NCBI RefSeq assembly: GCF_002863585.1
Contig: NZ_PGUY01000048.1
Span: forward strand, 24,250 to 88,249
Length of the DNA stretch: 64,000 nt
From: Peribacillus deserti
GTDB taxonomy: Bacteria; Bacillota; Bacilli; Bacillales; DSM-1321
Reading direction: 5' to 3'
In this document: in pieces, positions 26,937 to 36,141 of the stretch
Position numbering within the stretch: the first letter of the stretch is position 1
Layout: each line of letters begins with the position of its first letter
The notes under the pieces: generated by a model
Databases searched by the model: none
What the model was told of the DNA's origin: nothing
Seen by the model: only the letters and a program-made list of their open reading frames with translations
Position numbers and translations under genes: made by a program

Positions 26937-27168
26937 CTCTATTCCCCCTTTTCTAGTAAAAATAAATCCAATGGCATTAGTATCAAAAAAACTTCAATAA
27001 TTCCTTTTAACTTCCGTTTGTAAATCAAAATTGTAATAATTTCTTACAAACGTAATTAAATGTTAGTATTTTTAGATTTTAATATATATTCTGACAAATT
27101 ACCAATAGGACAATACACCTATTTTAGATATGTATCCGGTTACAATAATGAGAAAGAAAGTTTCTATC

Positions 27169-27203
27169 AAAAAAAACTCTGGATTTAAATACTCCAGAGT
27201 TTC
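27169..27203 (-). terminator. Terminator downstream of the Lrp-family gene
   Basis: AAACTCTGGA (27174-27183) pairs with TCCAGAGTTT (27193-27202), with TTTTTTTTGAT on the minus strand. It is about 185 bp beyond the Lrp stop. The interval 27204-27386 holds no gene I can support, and 26937-27168 is AT-rich promoter-type DNA for the ABC operon. Confidence 0.75.
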
Positions 27204-27386
27204 TTTCAATTTAGCTCTATTAAACTTGTCATGTTGATGATGCAGCGAAGGAATTTCCCATTCCGCTGGCGGTCCGGCAGCCTCCTTGTTTGTTACATGC
27301 CTGATTCTCCCCTTGGCCAGCTTTTCCCGAATAGCAATCCCGCACCTGCAGATAAGATCAACCTAATGCCTAAATTTTAATGTAGT

Positions 27387-27836
27387 TTACAATTTTAATC
27401 CGGTACGGCTTTTGAATCTTCTCAGCATAATCTGGCTTTCCACCCGGCTTATGCCTTCCACAGCATAAAGTTCGTTATTGATAAACTTTTCAAGAGAGGC
27501 AAAATCCTCAACAAGAACATGCATATGTAAAGTACTTGGCCCAGTCATCTGGTAGCAGCTTGCTACACTTGGATTATTGGCCAGGCTTTCAGCAACAGAA
27601 ACCAGAAAAGCGGGTTCACAATCGACCTCAAAGAAGGCGGAGACCTTTTGTCCAACTGCCTCTGAATTAATAACTACGCTGAATTTTTCTATTACTCCCG
27701 TCTCTTCCATCCGGTGGACCCGCTCACGTACAGCCACCCGGGAAAGGTTCAGCTCTTTACCGATATCCGCATATGACATTCTCCCATTGTTAGTCAGCAG
27801 GCTGAGAATATTGCGGTCCGTTTCATCAATTTTCAT
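27387..27836 (-). CDS. Lrp/AsnC family transcriptional regulator (YwrC-like)
   Basis: 149 aa if it starts at the ATG at 27836 (MKIDETDRNIL, the family's usual beginning; GGTGAT upstream). An ATG at 27860 with AAGGAT would add eight residues and is also possible. The N-terminal AsnC helix-turn-helix (RMSYADIGKELNLSRVAVRERVHRMEETGVI) is followed by an RAM ligand-binding domain (LHMHVLVEDFASLEKFINNELYAVEGISRVES). In B. subtilis ywrC encodes an Lrp protein beside the same chromate-transporter/GGT genes, so it probably regulates the neighbouring transport-ggt-chr unit. Confidence 0.85.
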   Translation of the reverse strand: MKIDETDRNILSLLTNNGRMSYADIGKELNLSRVAVRERVHRMEETGVIEKFSVVINSEAVGQKVSAFFEVDCEPAFLVSVAESLANNPSVASCYQMTGPSTLHMHVLVEDFASLEKFINNELYAVEGISRVESQIMLRRFKSRTGLKL

Positions 27837-28124
27837 TCTATCACCACACATTACTTTCATTGTAATCCTTATTTTAATCAGACCTTGTTTGAAAATTCAA
27901 TAAAATTAAAAGTACTTTTGTTAAAATTTTTCCAGCAGCACGTCTAACTCGTTTAGAATAGGGTAATGTGTTACCATCAATTCAAACTATCACTTCAGCC
28001 GTTATTAGGATAAAATACTTATAGCTTTATGTTATTCCAAATTATCATAACAGTAATTAATAAAAATAGGTTCTAATTAACGTCATTTACATATTCACGA
28101 AACTGATTACTTAAGGAGAAGGCT

Positions 28125-28853
28125 ATGACTCAAGTACTTTTAGGAAGTGTGTTATCAGCAATGTCTACAGGGCTTGGCGCCCTTTTAATTCTGTTCCTGC
28201 CCGGTTCGATTACACATAGATGGAGGGATGTGATTCTGGCTTTAACGGCAGGAATCATGATGGCTGCCTGTATGTTCGGCTTAATTCCGCAGTCTATGGA
28301 ATCCGGGGGTCTATTAGCTTTATCAATAGGTATGTTATTGGGAGTAGGTACATTGACCCTTCTGGAGAAAAATATACCACACATTGATCTTCAGCACTCC
28401 AAAAGCGGAATAGAATTTGACGAAAAAGCCCTGCTGATCATCTCAGCAATCACACTGCATAATATTCCTGAGGGACTGTCAGTCGGCGTCAGCTATGCTT
28501 CTAATATTGAGGGCACTGGAAATCTGATTGCTCTAGCCATCGGGCTTCAGAATGCTCCGGAAGGCCTGCTGGTGGCATTATTCCTCGTTAACCAAAAAAT
28601 AGGCAGATTTAAAGCCTTTATTATTGCCACCCTCACAGGTGCTATTGAAATTGTTACCTCGCTCATCGGCTACAGTCTTACTTCGGTTATTGAAAATCTG
28701 GTACCGTACGGATTGGCATTTGCATCAGGAGCCATGCTATTCATCATATATAAAGAATTGATTCCGGAGAGCCATGGGGATGGAAACGAGACCACTTCGA
28801 CTTATGCGTTCATCATAGGAATTTTGTTTATGCTCCTTTTGCTTCATATATAA
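28125..28853 (+). CDS. ZIP family metal transporter
   Basis: A 242-aa, eight-helix protein. The two metal-site helices carry ITLHNIPEGLSVGVSYA and IGLQNAPEGLLVALFL, where the paired HNxPEG and QNxPEG motifs define the ZIP (ZupT/GufA) family. The variable loop after helix 3 (LLEKNIPHIDLQHSKSG) has potential metal-binding His. It imports zinc or other divalent cations. AAGGAGAAGG precedes the ATG. It has its own terminator and no visible Zur box. Confidence 0.88.
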   Translation: MTQVLLGSVLSAMSTGLGALLILFLPGSITHRWRDVILALTAGIMMAACMFGLIPQSMESGGLLALSIGMLLGVGTLTLLEKNIPHIDLQHSKSGIEFDEKALLIISAITLHNIPEGLSVGVSYASNIEGTGNLIALAIGLQNAPEGLLVALFLVNQKIGRFKAFIIATLTGAIEIVTSLIGYSLTSVIENLVPYGLAFASGAMLFIIYKELIPESHGDGNETTSTYAFIIGILFMLLLLHI

Positions 28854-28870
28854 CGGAATTACTAAAAAAA

Positions 28871-28897
28871 GCCTTGCTGTACCAGCAAGGTTTTTTT
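28871..28897 (+). terminator. Terminator of the ZIP gene
   Basis: GCCTTGCTG (28871-28879) pairs with CAGCAAGGT (28883-28891), followed by seven T. Confidence 0.9.
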
Positions 28898-28989
28898 GTT
28901 CGGTCATCTATATGGAATTGCTATTTTTAACATAGGACTGTAGACGGGTACTTCTTCCCAGCCACATTGTTTTTCTTTTATACACTTGT

Positions 28990-29232
28990 TTAAATTACTC
29001 TTATATTAGAAAAACATTGTGGAATGATTACGACCATATTCTGAATGGACAGCCTTACCTCTTTTTTCTCGATATGCTCCATAGAAAGATATTCATTGAT
29101 CAGCTCATCTAATTCCTGGCTGTTTTCGATTGTTAGTTCATGAGTTAATCCGTTCTCTCTTGCAGATTTCATCATCTCACTTCTCTTCAGCTGGATATCA
29201 TTCTGCATCTTTTGCAACGTATAAGAGTTCAT
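28990..29232 (-). CDS. spo0E: Spo0E-family aspartyl-phosphate phosphatase
   Basis: 80 aa. The Spo0E motif is clear: helix 1 with IQLKRSEMMKSARENGLTHELT, then TIENSQELDELINEYLSM containing the SQELD signature. These small two-helix proteins dephosphorylate Spo0A~P and so delay sporulation. The neighbouring ykvA gene is also next to spo0E in B. subtilis, which supports orthology, but Bacillaceae have several paralogues. AGGAGG lies 13 bases before this ATG, longer than usual. The C-terminal tail (VVIIPQCFSNIRVI) is not conserved, as is normal. Confidence 0.8.
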   Translation of the reverse strand: MNSYTLQKMQNDIQLKRSEMMKSARENGLTHELTIENSQELDELINEYLSMEHIEKKEVRLSIQNMVVIIPQCFSNIRVI

Positions 29233-29450
29233 GATTAACCTGCATCCTCCTAATTTTTAATATAATACTATAGCATTATTACAGTTTATTAAGAGGATGT
29301 AAATAGTATCGCAATACTAGACAAAACAAGCCAAATAATGGCAAAAAAGGCCATGCTTACACCGAAGTTTCGACATTTCGCCCCTCTCTCTTTCCGCCAG
29401 TGTTTGATATTTTTCTACAGTGGTAAACTACGAAAAAAAGAGGTGCAGAG

Positions 29451-29849
29451 ATGCTAAGAAGATGGCTATTCACCACCATAGCAAGCCGTTTGTTCAGTAC
29501 GGCCGCAGAGCGATATATCCATAATAAAAAGAGCAGTAAAGGATTAATCTCCAAAGCCGCTAAAAAAGCGGTGAAAAATGAGAATTCCTTAAAAGGTATT
29601 TGGCCAAGGCTTCAGCTTCTGTTTGAAATGATCAAGGCTTGGGCGGGCGGAAGGTATCGAAACATCCCTTATCGCTCTTTATTGATGATTCTAATTGCTG
29701 TCATCTATTTTGTATCCCCACTTGATTTTGTCCCTGACTTTTTGCTGGGATTTGGCATTCTCGATGACGCCGCGGTACTCGGATTCATTCTCAGCCAGGT
29801 CGACCATGACATTCATACATTCCAGGATTGGAAAATGGCGGATAAATAA
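29451..29849 (+). CDS. ykvA: YkvA-like DUF1232 membrane protein
   Basis: 132 aa. A basic N-terminal half is followed by the DUF1232 domain (YFVSPLDFVPDFLLGFGILDDAAVLGFIL), a short membrane-associated region with conserved Asp residues. Function is unknown. AAGAGGTG precedes the ATG. In B. subtilis ykvA lies between mtnD and spo0E, as here. The last codons form the first unit of the GCGGA-phased array that follows. Confidence 0.85.
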   Translation: MLRRWLFTTIASRLFSTAAERYIHNKKSSKGLISKAAKKAVKNENSLKGIWPRLQLLFEMIKAWAGGRYRNIPYRSLLMILIAVIYFVSPLDFVPDFLLGFGILDDAAVLGFILSQVDHDIHTFQDWKMADK

Positions 29850-29950
29850 AATTAATAGCGGAAAAAATGTTAGTGACGGCGGAATTAAATCTTCTACAGC
29901 GGATTTGTTTGTAGCACAGCGGAATTAAGGAGAAGGTCGGCGGAAATTAA
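29838..29950. repeat. Phased word array D: GCGGAATTAA every 20-21 bp
   Basis: GCGGA words begin at 29838, 29858, 29879, 29899, 29919 and 29940 (spacings 20, 21, 20, 20, 21). Most are followed by A/T-rich TTAA. The first word lies inside the last codons of ykvA. DNA from 29951 to 30150 shows no gene. Confidence 0.75.
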
Positions 29951-30149
29951 GGGTACGGGCACATCAAGCGGGTCTGCACCCTATTTTTTTTGCTCACACT
30001 TAAGAGAAATGGACTGTACTCGCCATACCTTTAGGCTGTATATAAAGACGAGGCGGCCGTATTCACTGTTCCGCTTTAAACGGCGTTTTTTCGGTGAGTA
30101 TCACTTCCAGATCATCAGCGTATACATCGAACGAAACTTAAAGGCAGGT

Positions 30150-30570
30150 GGATGAGCATAAGGGGGACTCGATAAGCATCAGTCTTTCTGACATGTTTAA
30201 AGCCTCTTGTTAAGCATAAGACCATCTGAATAAGCATAAAGCCATCACGTTAAGCATAAGACCTTCTCGACTAAGCATAAAGCCATCACGTTAAGCATAA
30301 GGCCTTCTCGACTAGCATAAAGCCATCACGTTAAGCATAAGGCCTTCTCGACTAAGCATAAAGCCATCACGTTAAGCATAAGGCCTTCTCGACTAAGCAT
30401 AAAGCCATCACGTTAAGCATAAGGCCATCTGAATAAGCATATAGAATGATACATAAGCATTGGGTAAACAAAGATAAGCATAAATGTTGAAAACATAAGC
30501 ATAAAACCCAAAAACATAAGCATAAACTTTCCGAACATAAGCATATTTCCCATATAGTTAAGCATAAACC
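30150..30570. repeat. Phased word array E: TTAAGCATAA, twenty copies every 20-21 bp
   Basis: AGCAT starts at 30155, 30175, 30213, 30233, 30253, 30274, 30294, 30314, 30334, 30355, 30375, 30396, 30416, 30436, 30456, 30477, 30498, 30519, 30540 and 30561. All spacings are 20 or 21 except one gap of 38. In the middle (30233-30416) alternate spacers read AGCCATCACG and GGCCTTCTCGAC, making a 41-bp super-unit. At both edges the spacers differ while the word and phase persist. It lies between the convergent 3' ends of ykvA and mtnD. Confidence 0.88.
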
Positions 30571-30865
30571 ATGCTGAAAGATGCTGCTTCCTTTACATTT
30601 AGTAAAAACCTCTTCCAATTGGTCATATTTCTAGGAGCTGAGGAGCTGAGTTTATAAAAAAAGTAACCAATATATAGATTTGCCACCAAAACTAGCGGTT
30701 TTCCTGTAAAAACGGCCACAACCTCCCCTTTTTCAGTCGTGCGGAAGCATTATGGTTCAACAGGAAGAGGAATACAATATTTAACTTGTTCAGGTCATCA
30801 AACTGTCTTAATAAGAAAAGAAACAGTTTCCCTATCATGTATGAAACTAATTTTCCTCACAAACT

Positions 30866-30897
30866 AAGGGGATGACCTGTCCGGCCATCCCTTTTTT
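30866..30897. terminator. Orphan intrinsic terminator
   Basis: AAGGGGATG (30866-30874) pairs with CATCCCTTT (30886-30894), followed by a T-run on the plus strand. No recognised gene lies between it and array E, so a small RNA or decayed gene may end here. Confidence 0.6.
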
Positions 30898-31000
30898 GGT
30901 CTGCAGAATTATTATTTAAAACCGAAAATACGCACCAGACCTCATTGTGCGAAATAAGAGCCTTTACACAAAAGGCACCGTTCTCCGCTTTTTATGTAAT

Positions 31001-31105
31001 CCAGCTCCGAACTGACACCTTCGGTCATAAGCCAATCGCTGGTAAAAGGCAAAACCGGCCTTTTATCACCGCTTTTCTTATGCCTTTCAGGTGTCTGCCT
31101 TTCCC
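31001..31105. repeat. Foldback repeat module (CATAAGCCAATCG type)
   Basis: GACACCT...CATAAG (31014-31030) is inverted as CTTATG...AGGTGTC (31077-31095), enclosing AAAAGGC/GGCCTTTT. The same module is in MITE copy 7 (63843-63945). It is flanked by the near-direct repeat AAGGCACCGTTCTCC (30972 and 31168), the second abutting the mtnD stop. Confidence 0.7.
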
Positions 31106-31186
31106 CTTATCTCTTCTTTTTAAGAATTTAGAGGCTCATGGTTCTTAATATCAACTTCTTTATTGAAAGGCACCGTTCTCCACCTT

Positions 31187-31720
31187 TTATGCCTGCAGCT
31201 GCTCTTTGTCGTAAATTGGTACCCAGCCTTCGCTTGTTACGAAGATTCTGACGGCCACTACTTTGCGGTCCTCCTGCAGGGTGAAATAGTGGCGGGTATT
31301 AACAGGGACACTTATTAGGTCTCCAGGATTTAAGTTCACGTCGAACCAGACGCCGTCTGTGCCTTCGATTGCAAAAATTCCATGTCCGCTTACAATGAAG
31401 CGTACTTCGTCGTCAGAGTGATGGTGCTCCTGCTTGAAGTTAGTCAAAAGCTGGTCAAGGTTTGGTGTGGAATCAGACAAAGAAATGACATCCTGAGCCT
31501 GGTAGCCGCGGCGCGCTGAAATATCAGCTATTTCTTCTTTAAAGCTTTCAAGGATTTGATTTTTTTCATCATCGCTTAGAGCAAACTTCTCTCTTAGGTT
31601 TTCGGGAAGTTTATTAATATCCCATTCTTCATAAATGACACGCTGGTTGTCTAGAAATTCAATAACACTTTCGCGGTTTTCAATTTGCTCGTTTGATCCA
31701 TGAATCGTAATTGTTGCCAT
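31187..31720 (-). CDS. mtnD: Acireductone dioxygenase MtnD
   Basis: A 177-aa cupin. The metal ligands are visible as HHHSDDEVRFIVSGHGIFAIE (HxHxxxxE) and, later, VPVNTRHYFTL (His). It oxidises 1,2-dihydroxy-3-keto-5-methylthiopentene to formate and 2-keto-4-methylthiobutyrate, the last ring-opening step before transamination to methionine. With Ni instead of Fe the same enzyme gives an off-pathway product. It is last in the mtnWXBD unit. Confidence 0.93.
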   Translation of the reverse strand: MATITIHGSNEQIENRESVIEFLDNQRVIYEEWDINKLPENLREKFALSDDEKNQILESFKEEIADISARRGYQAQDVISLSDSTPNLDQLLTNFKQEHHHSDDEVRFIVSGHGIFAIEGTDGVWFDVNLNPGDLISVPVNTRHYFTLQEDRKVVAVRIFVTSEGWVPIYDKEQLQA

Positions 31721-31731
31721 TTTAATTCCTC

Positions 31732-32373
31732 CTAATTTGTGAGTTTTATATTTTGATGTAAAGTATGGGCAGCACGGCTTTGGTGAAGCAGCAGCTCGTA
31801 GCGGAACAGAAATTCTGATGCTTCGAGAAGTTTTTTCGCTTCAAAACCGGACTTTCCCCAGACTGTAATACCATGGTTTCTGATCAAGACAGCGCCCGCA
31901 TTCCCTTCAATATGCTGAGAAAATTCCTCAGCCAGCTTGGGGATATGGGCATGGTTATAAATGATCGGCATTTTCAACTCAGCATCTTCTTCCCATTTGC
32001 CAAAAGCCTTAATGAGCTCCTGTCCTCTAAAAATGATTTCTCCTCTGTCTCCGTATAGCTCCGAAATAACGTTATTTTCGGCTGTATGTACATGCAGAAT
32101 GCAGCCTGCCGATGTACGGTTATATATGGCTGTATGAAGAAGAGTTTCAGCAGATGGCTTTAAGCCGGTTTCTTCTGCAGCCTGGCCATTTTCGTCAACA
32201 AGCAGGAAGTCTTCACTGGTTCTTTTTCTTTTGTCCTTGCCGCTTGCTGTTACGAGGAAGCGGTCCTTCGATACACGTATCGAAAGATTTCCGCTTGTAC
32301 CCATAAACCAGTCCCTTGCAGCCAGTTCATCCTTAATATCAGCCAGTTCCTCCCACTTTTCTTTATAATCCAT
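31732..32373 (-). CDS. mtnB: Methylthioribulose-1-phosphate dehydratase MtnB
   Basis: A 213-aa class II aldolase/adducin-fold enzyme. [21 protein letters not shown] (zinc His pair) and [12 protein letters not shown] (third His) mark the active site. It dehydrates 5-methylthioribulose-1-phosphate to the diketo compound used by MtnW. It overlaps the mtnX stop by one base and is followed by mtnD after 11 bp. Confidence 0.93.
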   Translation of the reverse strand: MDYKEKWEELADIKDELAARDWFMGTSGNLSIRVSKDRFLVTASGKDKRKRTSEDFLLVDENGQAAEETGLKPSAETLLHTAIYNRTSAGCILHVHTAENNVISELYGDRGEIIFRGQELIKAFGKWEEDAELKMPIIYNHAHIPKLAEEFSQHIEGNAGAVLIRNHGITVWGKSGFEAKKLLEASEFLFRYELLLHQSRAAHTLHQNIKLTN

Positions 32374-33032
32374 CAGACCATAACCCCCAGCTCTTTTTTA
32401 AGAATGTTTATGCAATCATAAAATGTTGTAAAGGGCTGATAAGGAATGCCTTCTTCTTTACACTTTTCTATTAGGAAATCCCTTGCTAAAACAAGATCTG
32501 CTTTTTTTGCTGCTTCTAGATCGGTAATGGAATCCCCAATTACAATTTGAAAATTGGAGTCATCTGCAAGTTTTCTCATTATTGAAGGTTTGCAGCAGCC
32601 ACATCCGTTCTCACAGTGCTCATCACAAGAATGAGGCCATTCAATCTGTATAAATTCACCGTTGAAATTTCCATGATTGCAATACACTGACTCCATGGAG
32701 ACATACTTCTTTAACATTGGCTCGACAAAGAAGTCGATTCCTCCGCTCACTACGTAAAAGGGTATCTGCTGTTCCTTCGTGAAGTCGACAAACTCTTTGA
32801 ATCCAGGCCGTATCTTTGCTTCCCTGACCACAAAGTCGATGATATCCTGTTTCAGTCCGCTCTCTAAAAGAGAGAACATCTTTCCTACGCCTTCTGAAAT
32901 ACTGATTTCTTTTTGAAGCACCTGTTCCTTCAGACGATCCCATCCTTGAGGTCCGTATGCTTTCATGAGTGCTATGATGTTATCTGAATCTGTTATGGTT
33001 CCGTCAAAGTCACAAAAGATTATTGGCTTCAT
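32373..33032 (-). CDS. mtnX: 2-hydroxy-3-keto-5-methylthiopentenyl-1-phosphate phosphatase MtnX
   Basis: A 219-aa HAD-superfamily phosphatase with motif [14 protein letters not shown], motif II VVSGG and motif [13 protein letters not shown]. The [14 protein letters not shown] cysteine cluster in the cap is typical of MtnX. It removes phosphate from the enol product of MtnW to give acireductone. Starts and stops overlap mtnW (4 bp) and mtnB (1 bp). Confidence 0.93.
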   Translation of the reverse strand: MKPIIFCDFDGTITDSDNIIALMKAYGPQGWDRLKEQVLQKEISISEGVGKMFSLLESGLKQDIIDFVVREAKIRPGFKEFVDFTKEQQIPFYVVSGGIDFFVEPMLKKYVSMESVYCNHGNFNGEFIQIEWPHSCDEHCENGCGCCKPSIMRKLADDSNFQIVIGDSITDLEAAKKADLVLARDFLIEKCKEEGIPYQPFTTFYDCINILKKELGVMV

Positions 33033-34270
33033 TTTGATCCCGAAGGTGCACCTCCCCAGAGCTGAAGAGCTTTCTCTAGTTCACTGTGTTCTCTGGCATA
33101 ACTCTCAAGATCCCTGCCTTGAAGCACAGCATCGACAGCCTGGCGGAATGCTTTGCCTCCGCCTCTGGCACCGTCTGGATGACCATGGACCCCTCCACCG
33201 GCGTTGATGATACTTTCCATACCAAAGTCCGCCACTAAATCAGGCACCATGCCAGGGTGAATCCCTGCAGAAGGTACAGGAAAACTTGTTTTCCATTCCG
33301 TCTCGTGACCAGTCAAATTTTCACCAATAGCTAGAGCTTCCTCCCTTGGAATGGCCACATTCCCATATGGTGAAGGGAATAATGAGAAATCTGCACCAGC
33401 ATAGCGCACTAATTTTCCTAGAAGCAGGGCATTTGACACCCCATAGAAGGAAGAAGCAGTCAATCCCCCGCTGAAAGCGGGATGGGCCATGATCGGCAAG
33501 TCAACATGTTCTCTTAAACCCTGGAGAACATCCAGTCCATAGGAATGGACATTGAATAGCAATGCATCGGCACCAGCTTCAGCCGCCCGTTTTGCTTTTT
33601 CTAATAAATCAAACGTTCTTCCTGATAGATTCACCGCATAAAGCGTTCTGTGGCCGGTCTCCTCATATACTGCCTTTAATATCTTCCGGCTCAGCTTAAT
33701 TCTTTCGTCAAATGGAGTTAATGGATTATCGAAAAGAATTTCATCATCTTTTATGACATCCACTCCACCCAATGCCTGCTCTTTCAGCTGGTGTTCAAGA
33801 AACTCAAGATTCCTCCCTAGCACTCCTTTAAAGATGCTCATAACAAGAGGCCGGTTATACACATCTAACTGGCCGCGGATTCCGTCTATCCCAAAGCGCG
33901 GACCAGGGAATGCAGTTCTCAGCTCCCCCTTCAGCTCAAGATCTACAAGCTTTATTTCTCCATCGAGCGATAATTTTCCAAAGATCGTGGTCAGGACCGC
34001 AGGAAAATCACTCGAAAAATTCAAAGCTGGATATGCTATTTTTATCAGGGCACGGCCCATTTTTTTACCGAAATAGAGATTCGTTTTCTCTGAATCTTCC
34101 AGAGCTTCAATGGAAACGACTCTGCCTTTATGCTTTCTTAGCTGCTCCTGCTCAAGAACTGGCATATCTGTCCAGGTCCCTACAGTTAAGCCTAAGGCTA
34201 TGCCTTCTGCTTTCTTTTCAAAATTCCCTTTGGCATCATGCACCAAATATGCAGCGATTACTTCACCCAT
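33029..34270 (-). CDS. mtnW: 2,3-diketo-5-methylthiopentyl-1-phosphate enolase MtnW (RuBisCO-like protein)
   Basis: A 413-aa form IV RuBisCO-like enzyme. The carbamylated Lys and metal ligands are in [15 protein letters not shown]. Phosphate-site loops include HPAFSGG and [14 protein letters not shown]. It enolises the diketone from MtnB. AAGGAG lies before the ATG at 34270, with a ~220-bp untranslated leader between a SAM-riboswitch terminator and the start. It is first of the mtnWXBD operon. Confidence 0.93.
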   Translation of the reverse strand: MGEVIAAYLVHDAKGNFEKKAEGIALGLTVGTWTDMPVLEQEQLRKHKGRVVSIEALEDSEKTNLYFGKKMGRALIKIAYPALNFSSDFPAVLTTIFGKLSLDGEIKLVDLELKGELRTAFPGPRFGIDGIRGQLDVYNRPLVMSIFKGVLGRNLEFLEHQLKEQALGGVDVIKDDEILFDNPLTPFDERIKLSRKILKAVYEETGHRTLYAVNLSGRTFDLLEKAKRAAEAGADALLFNVHSYGLDVLQGLREHVDLPIMAHPAFSGGLTASSFYGVSNALLLGKLVRYAGADFSLFPSPYGNVAIPREEALAIGENLTGHETEWKTSFPVPSAGIHPGMVPDLVADFGMESIINAGGGVHGHPDGARGGGKAFRQAVDAVLQGRDLESYAREHSELEKALQLWGGAPSGSK

Positions 34271-34487
34271 TCAAAAATCTCTCCTTAAACCTTGCATAAA
34301 AGCTCTGTTAACTTGCCTGTTGGTTTTTTTCTGCAACACTCGCCTTACAATGGCAGTTTTTGGGAGCTTCCGGCGTTAGCGCCTGTAGGTTCTCCCTTGA
34401 CCTGCTTTTTCTAAAAAGGCAATCCCGCGTATTTCGTACCGTTCACCCCGTGAGGAAATCAACATGGACTTTACAATACCAGCATAC

Positions 34488-34516
34488 AAATAAGCCTCTT
34501 CATAAGAAGAGGCTTG
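34488..34516 (-). terminator. SAM-riboswitch-controlled terminator upstream of mtnW
   Basis: AAGCCTCTT (34492-34500) pairs with AAGAGGCTT (34507-34515), followed on the minus strand by ATTTGTATG. Its 5' arm can alternatively pair with aptamer P1 sequence. Confidence 0.8.
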
Positions 34517-34526
34517 GCAGACACCA

Positions 34527-34680
34527 TCTTCTTATCTCTCAGCTTTTTAGCTGCCAGATTTAGCACCGTGCCTTAAGGAATGTCATTCCGGCGAAAATTA
34601 TCGCCCCATTTCACAATGGAATTACGGTCGGTTGCCGGGCTTCATAGGGCTAGTCCCCTCCACCTGCTCACAATAAGAAT
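34527..34680 (-). promoter_or_regulatory. SAM-I (S-box) riboswitch of the mtnWXBD operon
   Basis: On the minus strand the aptamer shows the S-box core: GAAGCCCGGCAACCGACC, then CCTTAAGGCACGGTGCTAA, closed by P1 strands TTCTTATTG and GATAAGAAG. High SAM should terminate transcription at 34488-34516, and low SAM/methionine switches salvage on. A second S-box at 37008 controls mtnKA. Confidence 0.93.
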
Positions 34681-34855
34681 ATGCATATTTGTATTTTAAC
34701 AATTACATAATTTAAAAGTTTGAATCAAATTAATTAGGATTATGCCAGTTATTCTTGATGATGTCAATTGAAATTTTTATAAACTGAGAATTGTTCGAGT
34801 TTTCGAGAAACTCGAGGACGGCTCGGTTAACCATGCATCCATAGTTCCCTCAACC

Positions 34856-36028
34856 TTATTTAAAAAGATTTAATTGGTTAATCCGGTCCACTGCTTCACG
34901 GAGCCTTTCCTCTGTAGTCAGCAGTCCTGTCCGCACATAGCCTTCCCCATATGTGCCAAACCCAATGCCTGGTGCTACAGCGACATGCGCATGCTCGAGG
35001 AGATAATCCGCAAACGCTTCAGAGGTATACCCTTGGGGAACCTTCAGCCATGCAAAAAAGGAACCTTTCGGGGCTGTAACTTCCCAGCCAATTTCATTAA
35101 GCCCGTCAATTAATACCCTTCTTCGCGATTCATAGGTATCGACCAGCTGTTCTACACAATCCTGAGACTCAAGGAGCGCTGCTGCTGCCGCTTCCTGTAC
35201 AGCAGGAAACAGGCTTACATACATATGGTCCTGTATAAGCTCAATCGCCTCAATCACGCTTGGGTTGCCGACAGCGAAGCCTACCCTCCAGCCTGCCATG
35301 TTATACGTTTTTGAAAGAGTATAAATCTCGATTCCTACATCCTTGGCCCCATCAGACTGTAAAAAGCTTACCGGTCTCCCCTCAAATCCAATTGCCCCAT
35401 AGGCAAAATCATGGACCACACAAATCGAATGCTTCTTGGCCAAGCGGATCGTTTCATCAAAAAATTCCTGAGTAGCAACCGCTCCTGTAGGATTATTTGG
35501 ATAATTCAAAAACATTAACTTGGCTTTTTCTAAAACATCCTCCGAAAGCGACTTGTAATCTGGAAGAAAATCGTTTTCTTCCAGCAGAGGCATATAATCC
35601 ATTTTAGCTCCTGCCATTGCAACTCCAGACCAATAATCCGGATAGCCGGGATCTGGCACAAGAATAGAATCGCCTGGGTTAAGAAGGCATTGCGGCAATT
35701 CTACAAGCCCGGCCTTCCCCCCAAAAAGAATGGCCACTTCTGTTTTTGGATCGATATCTACTCCATGTTCCCGCTTGTAATAGGCTGCGGCTGCTTCTTT
35801 CAGGTATGAATAGCCTTTGAATGGTGAATATTTATGGTTTACAGGGTTTTCAGCAGCCTCCTGAAGTTTCTGTACGATATGTTTTGGCGTAGGCTGATCG
35901 GGATTTCCCTGGCCTAAATTAATCACGTCATGTCCTTCCGCTGTAATTGCCCCTACTTTTTCTACCAGTGAAGCAAAAAATTGTTTAGGAAGTGCTTTTA
36001 ACAATTCGGACTTTTCAAATTGAATCAT
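34856..36028 (-). CDS. mtnE: Aminotransferase MtnE (methionine salvage)
   Basis: 390 aa from the ATG at 36028 (GAGAAGGTG upstream; the in-frame GTG at 36037 is inside the ribosome site). It is a fold-type I PLP enzyme: the cofactor Lys in YTLSKTYNMAGWRVGFAVG and the substrate Arg near GEGYVRTGLL. FLNYPNNPTGA is the usual aminotransferase block. It transaminates 2-keto-4-methylthiobutyrate to methionine. It is divergent from mtnU with a 113-bp intergenic region and has no S-box of its own that I can see. Confidence 0.88.
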   Translation of the reverse strand: MIQFEKSELLKALPKQFFASLVEKVGAITAEGHDVINLGQGNPDQPTPKHIVQKLQEAAENPVNHKYSPFKGYSYLKEAAAAYYKREHGVDIDPKTEVAILFGGKAGLVELPQCLLNPGDSILVPDPGYPDYWSGVAMAGAKMDYMPLLEENDFLPDYKSLSEDVLEKAKLMFLNYPNNPTGAVATQEFFDETIRLAKKHSICVVHDFAYGAIGFEGRPVSFLQSDGAKDVGIEIYTLSKTYNMAGWRVGFAVGNPSVIEAIELIQDHMYVSLFPAVQEAAAAALLESQDCVEQLVDTYESRRRVLIDGLNEIGWEVTAPKGSFFAWLKVPQGYTSEAFADYLLEHAHVAVAPGIGFGTYGEGYVRTGLLTTEERLREAVDRINQLNLFK

Positions 36029-36141
36029 AAAATTCACCTTCTCTGAAATTTCTTGAAAATCTAATCACAAATGATATATCGTTAAAGTTAGAAAGTAAAG
36101 ATAAACTGTAAAATTTGCAGATTAAGATAGAGGTGTAGGAA

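Noticed and set aside
30150..30570. CRISPR array
   Set aside because: The constant word is only 9-10 bp, spacers are 10-12 bp and partly repeated, and no cas genes are near.
30367..30618. Minus-strand Cys/Leu-rich 83-aa ORF
   Set aside because: The CLCL repeats arise from the 21-bp phasing of TAAGCATAA; there is no ribosome site.
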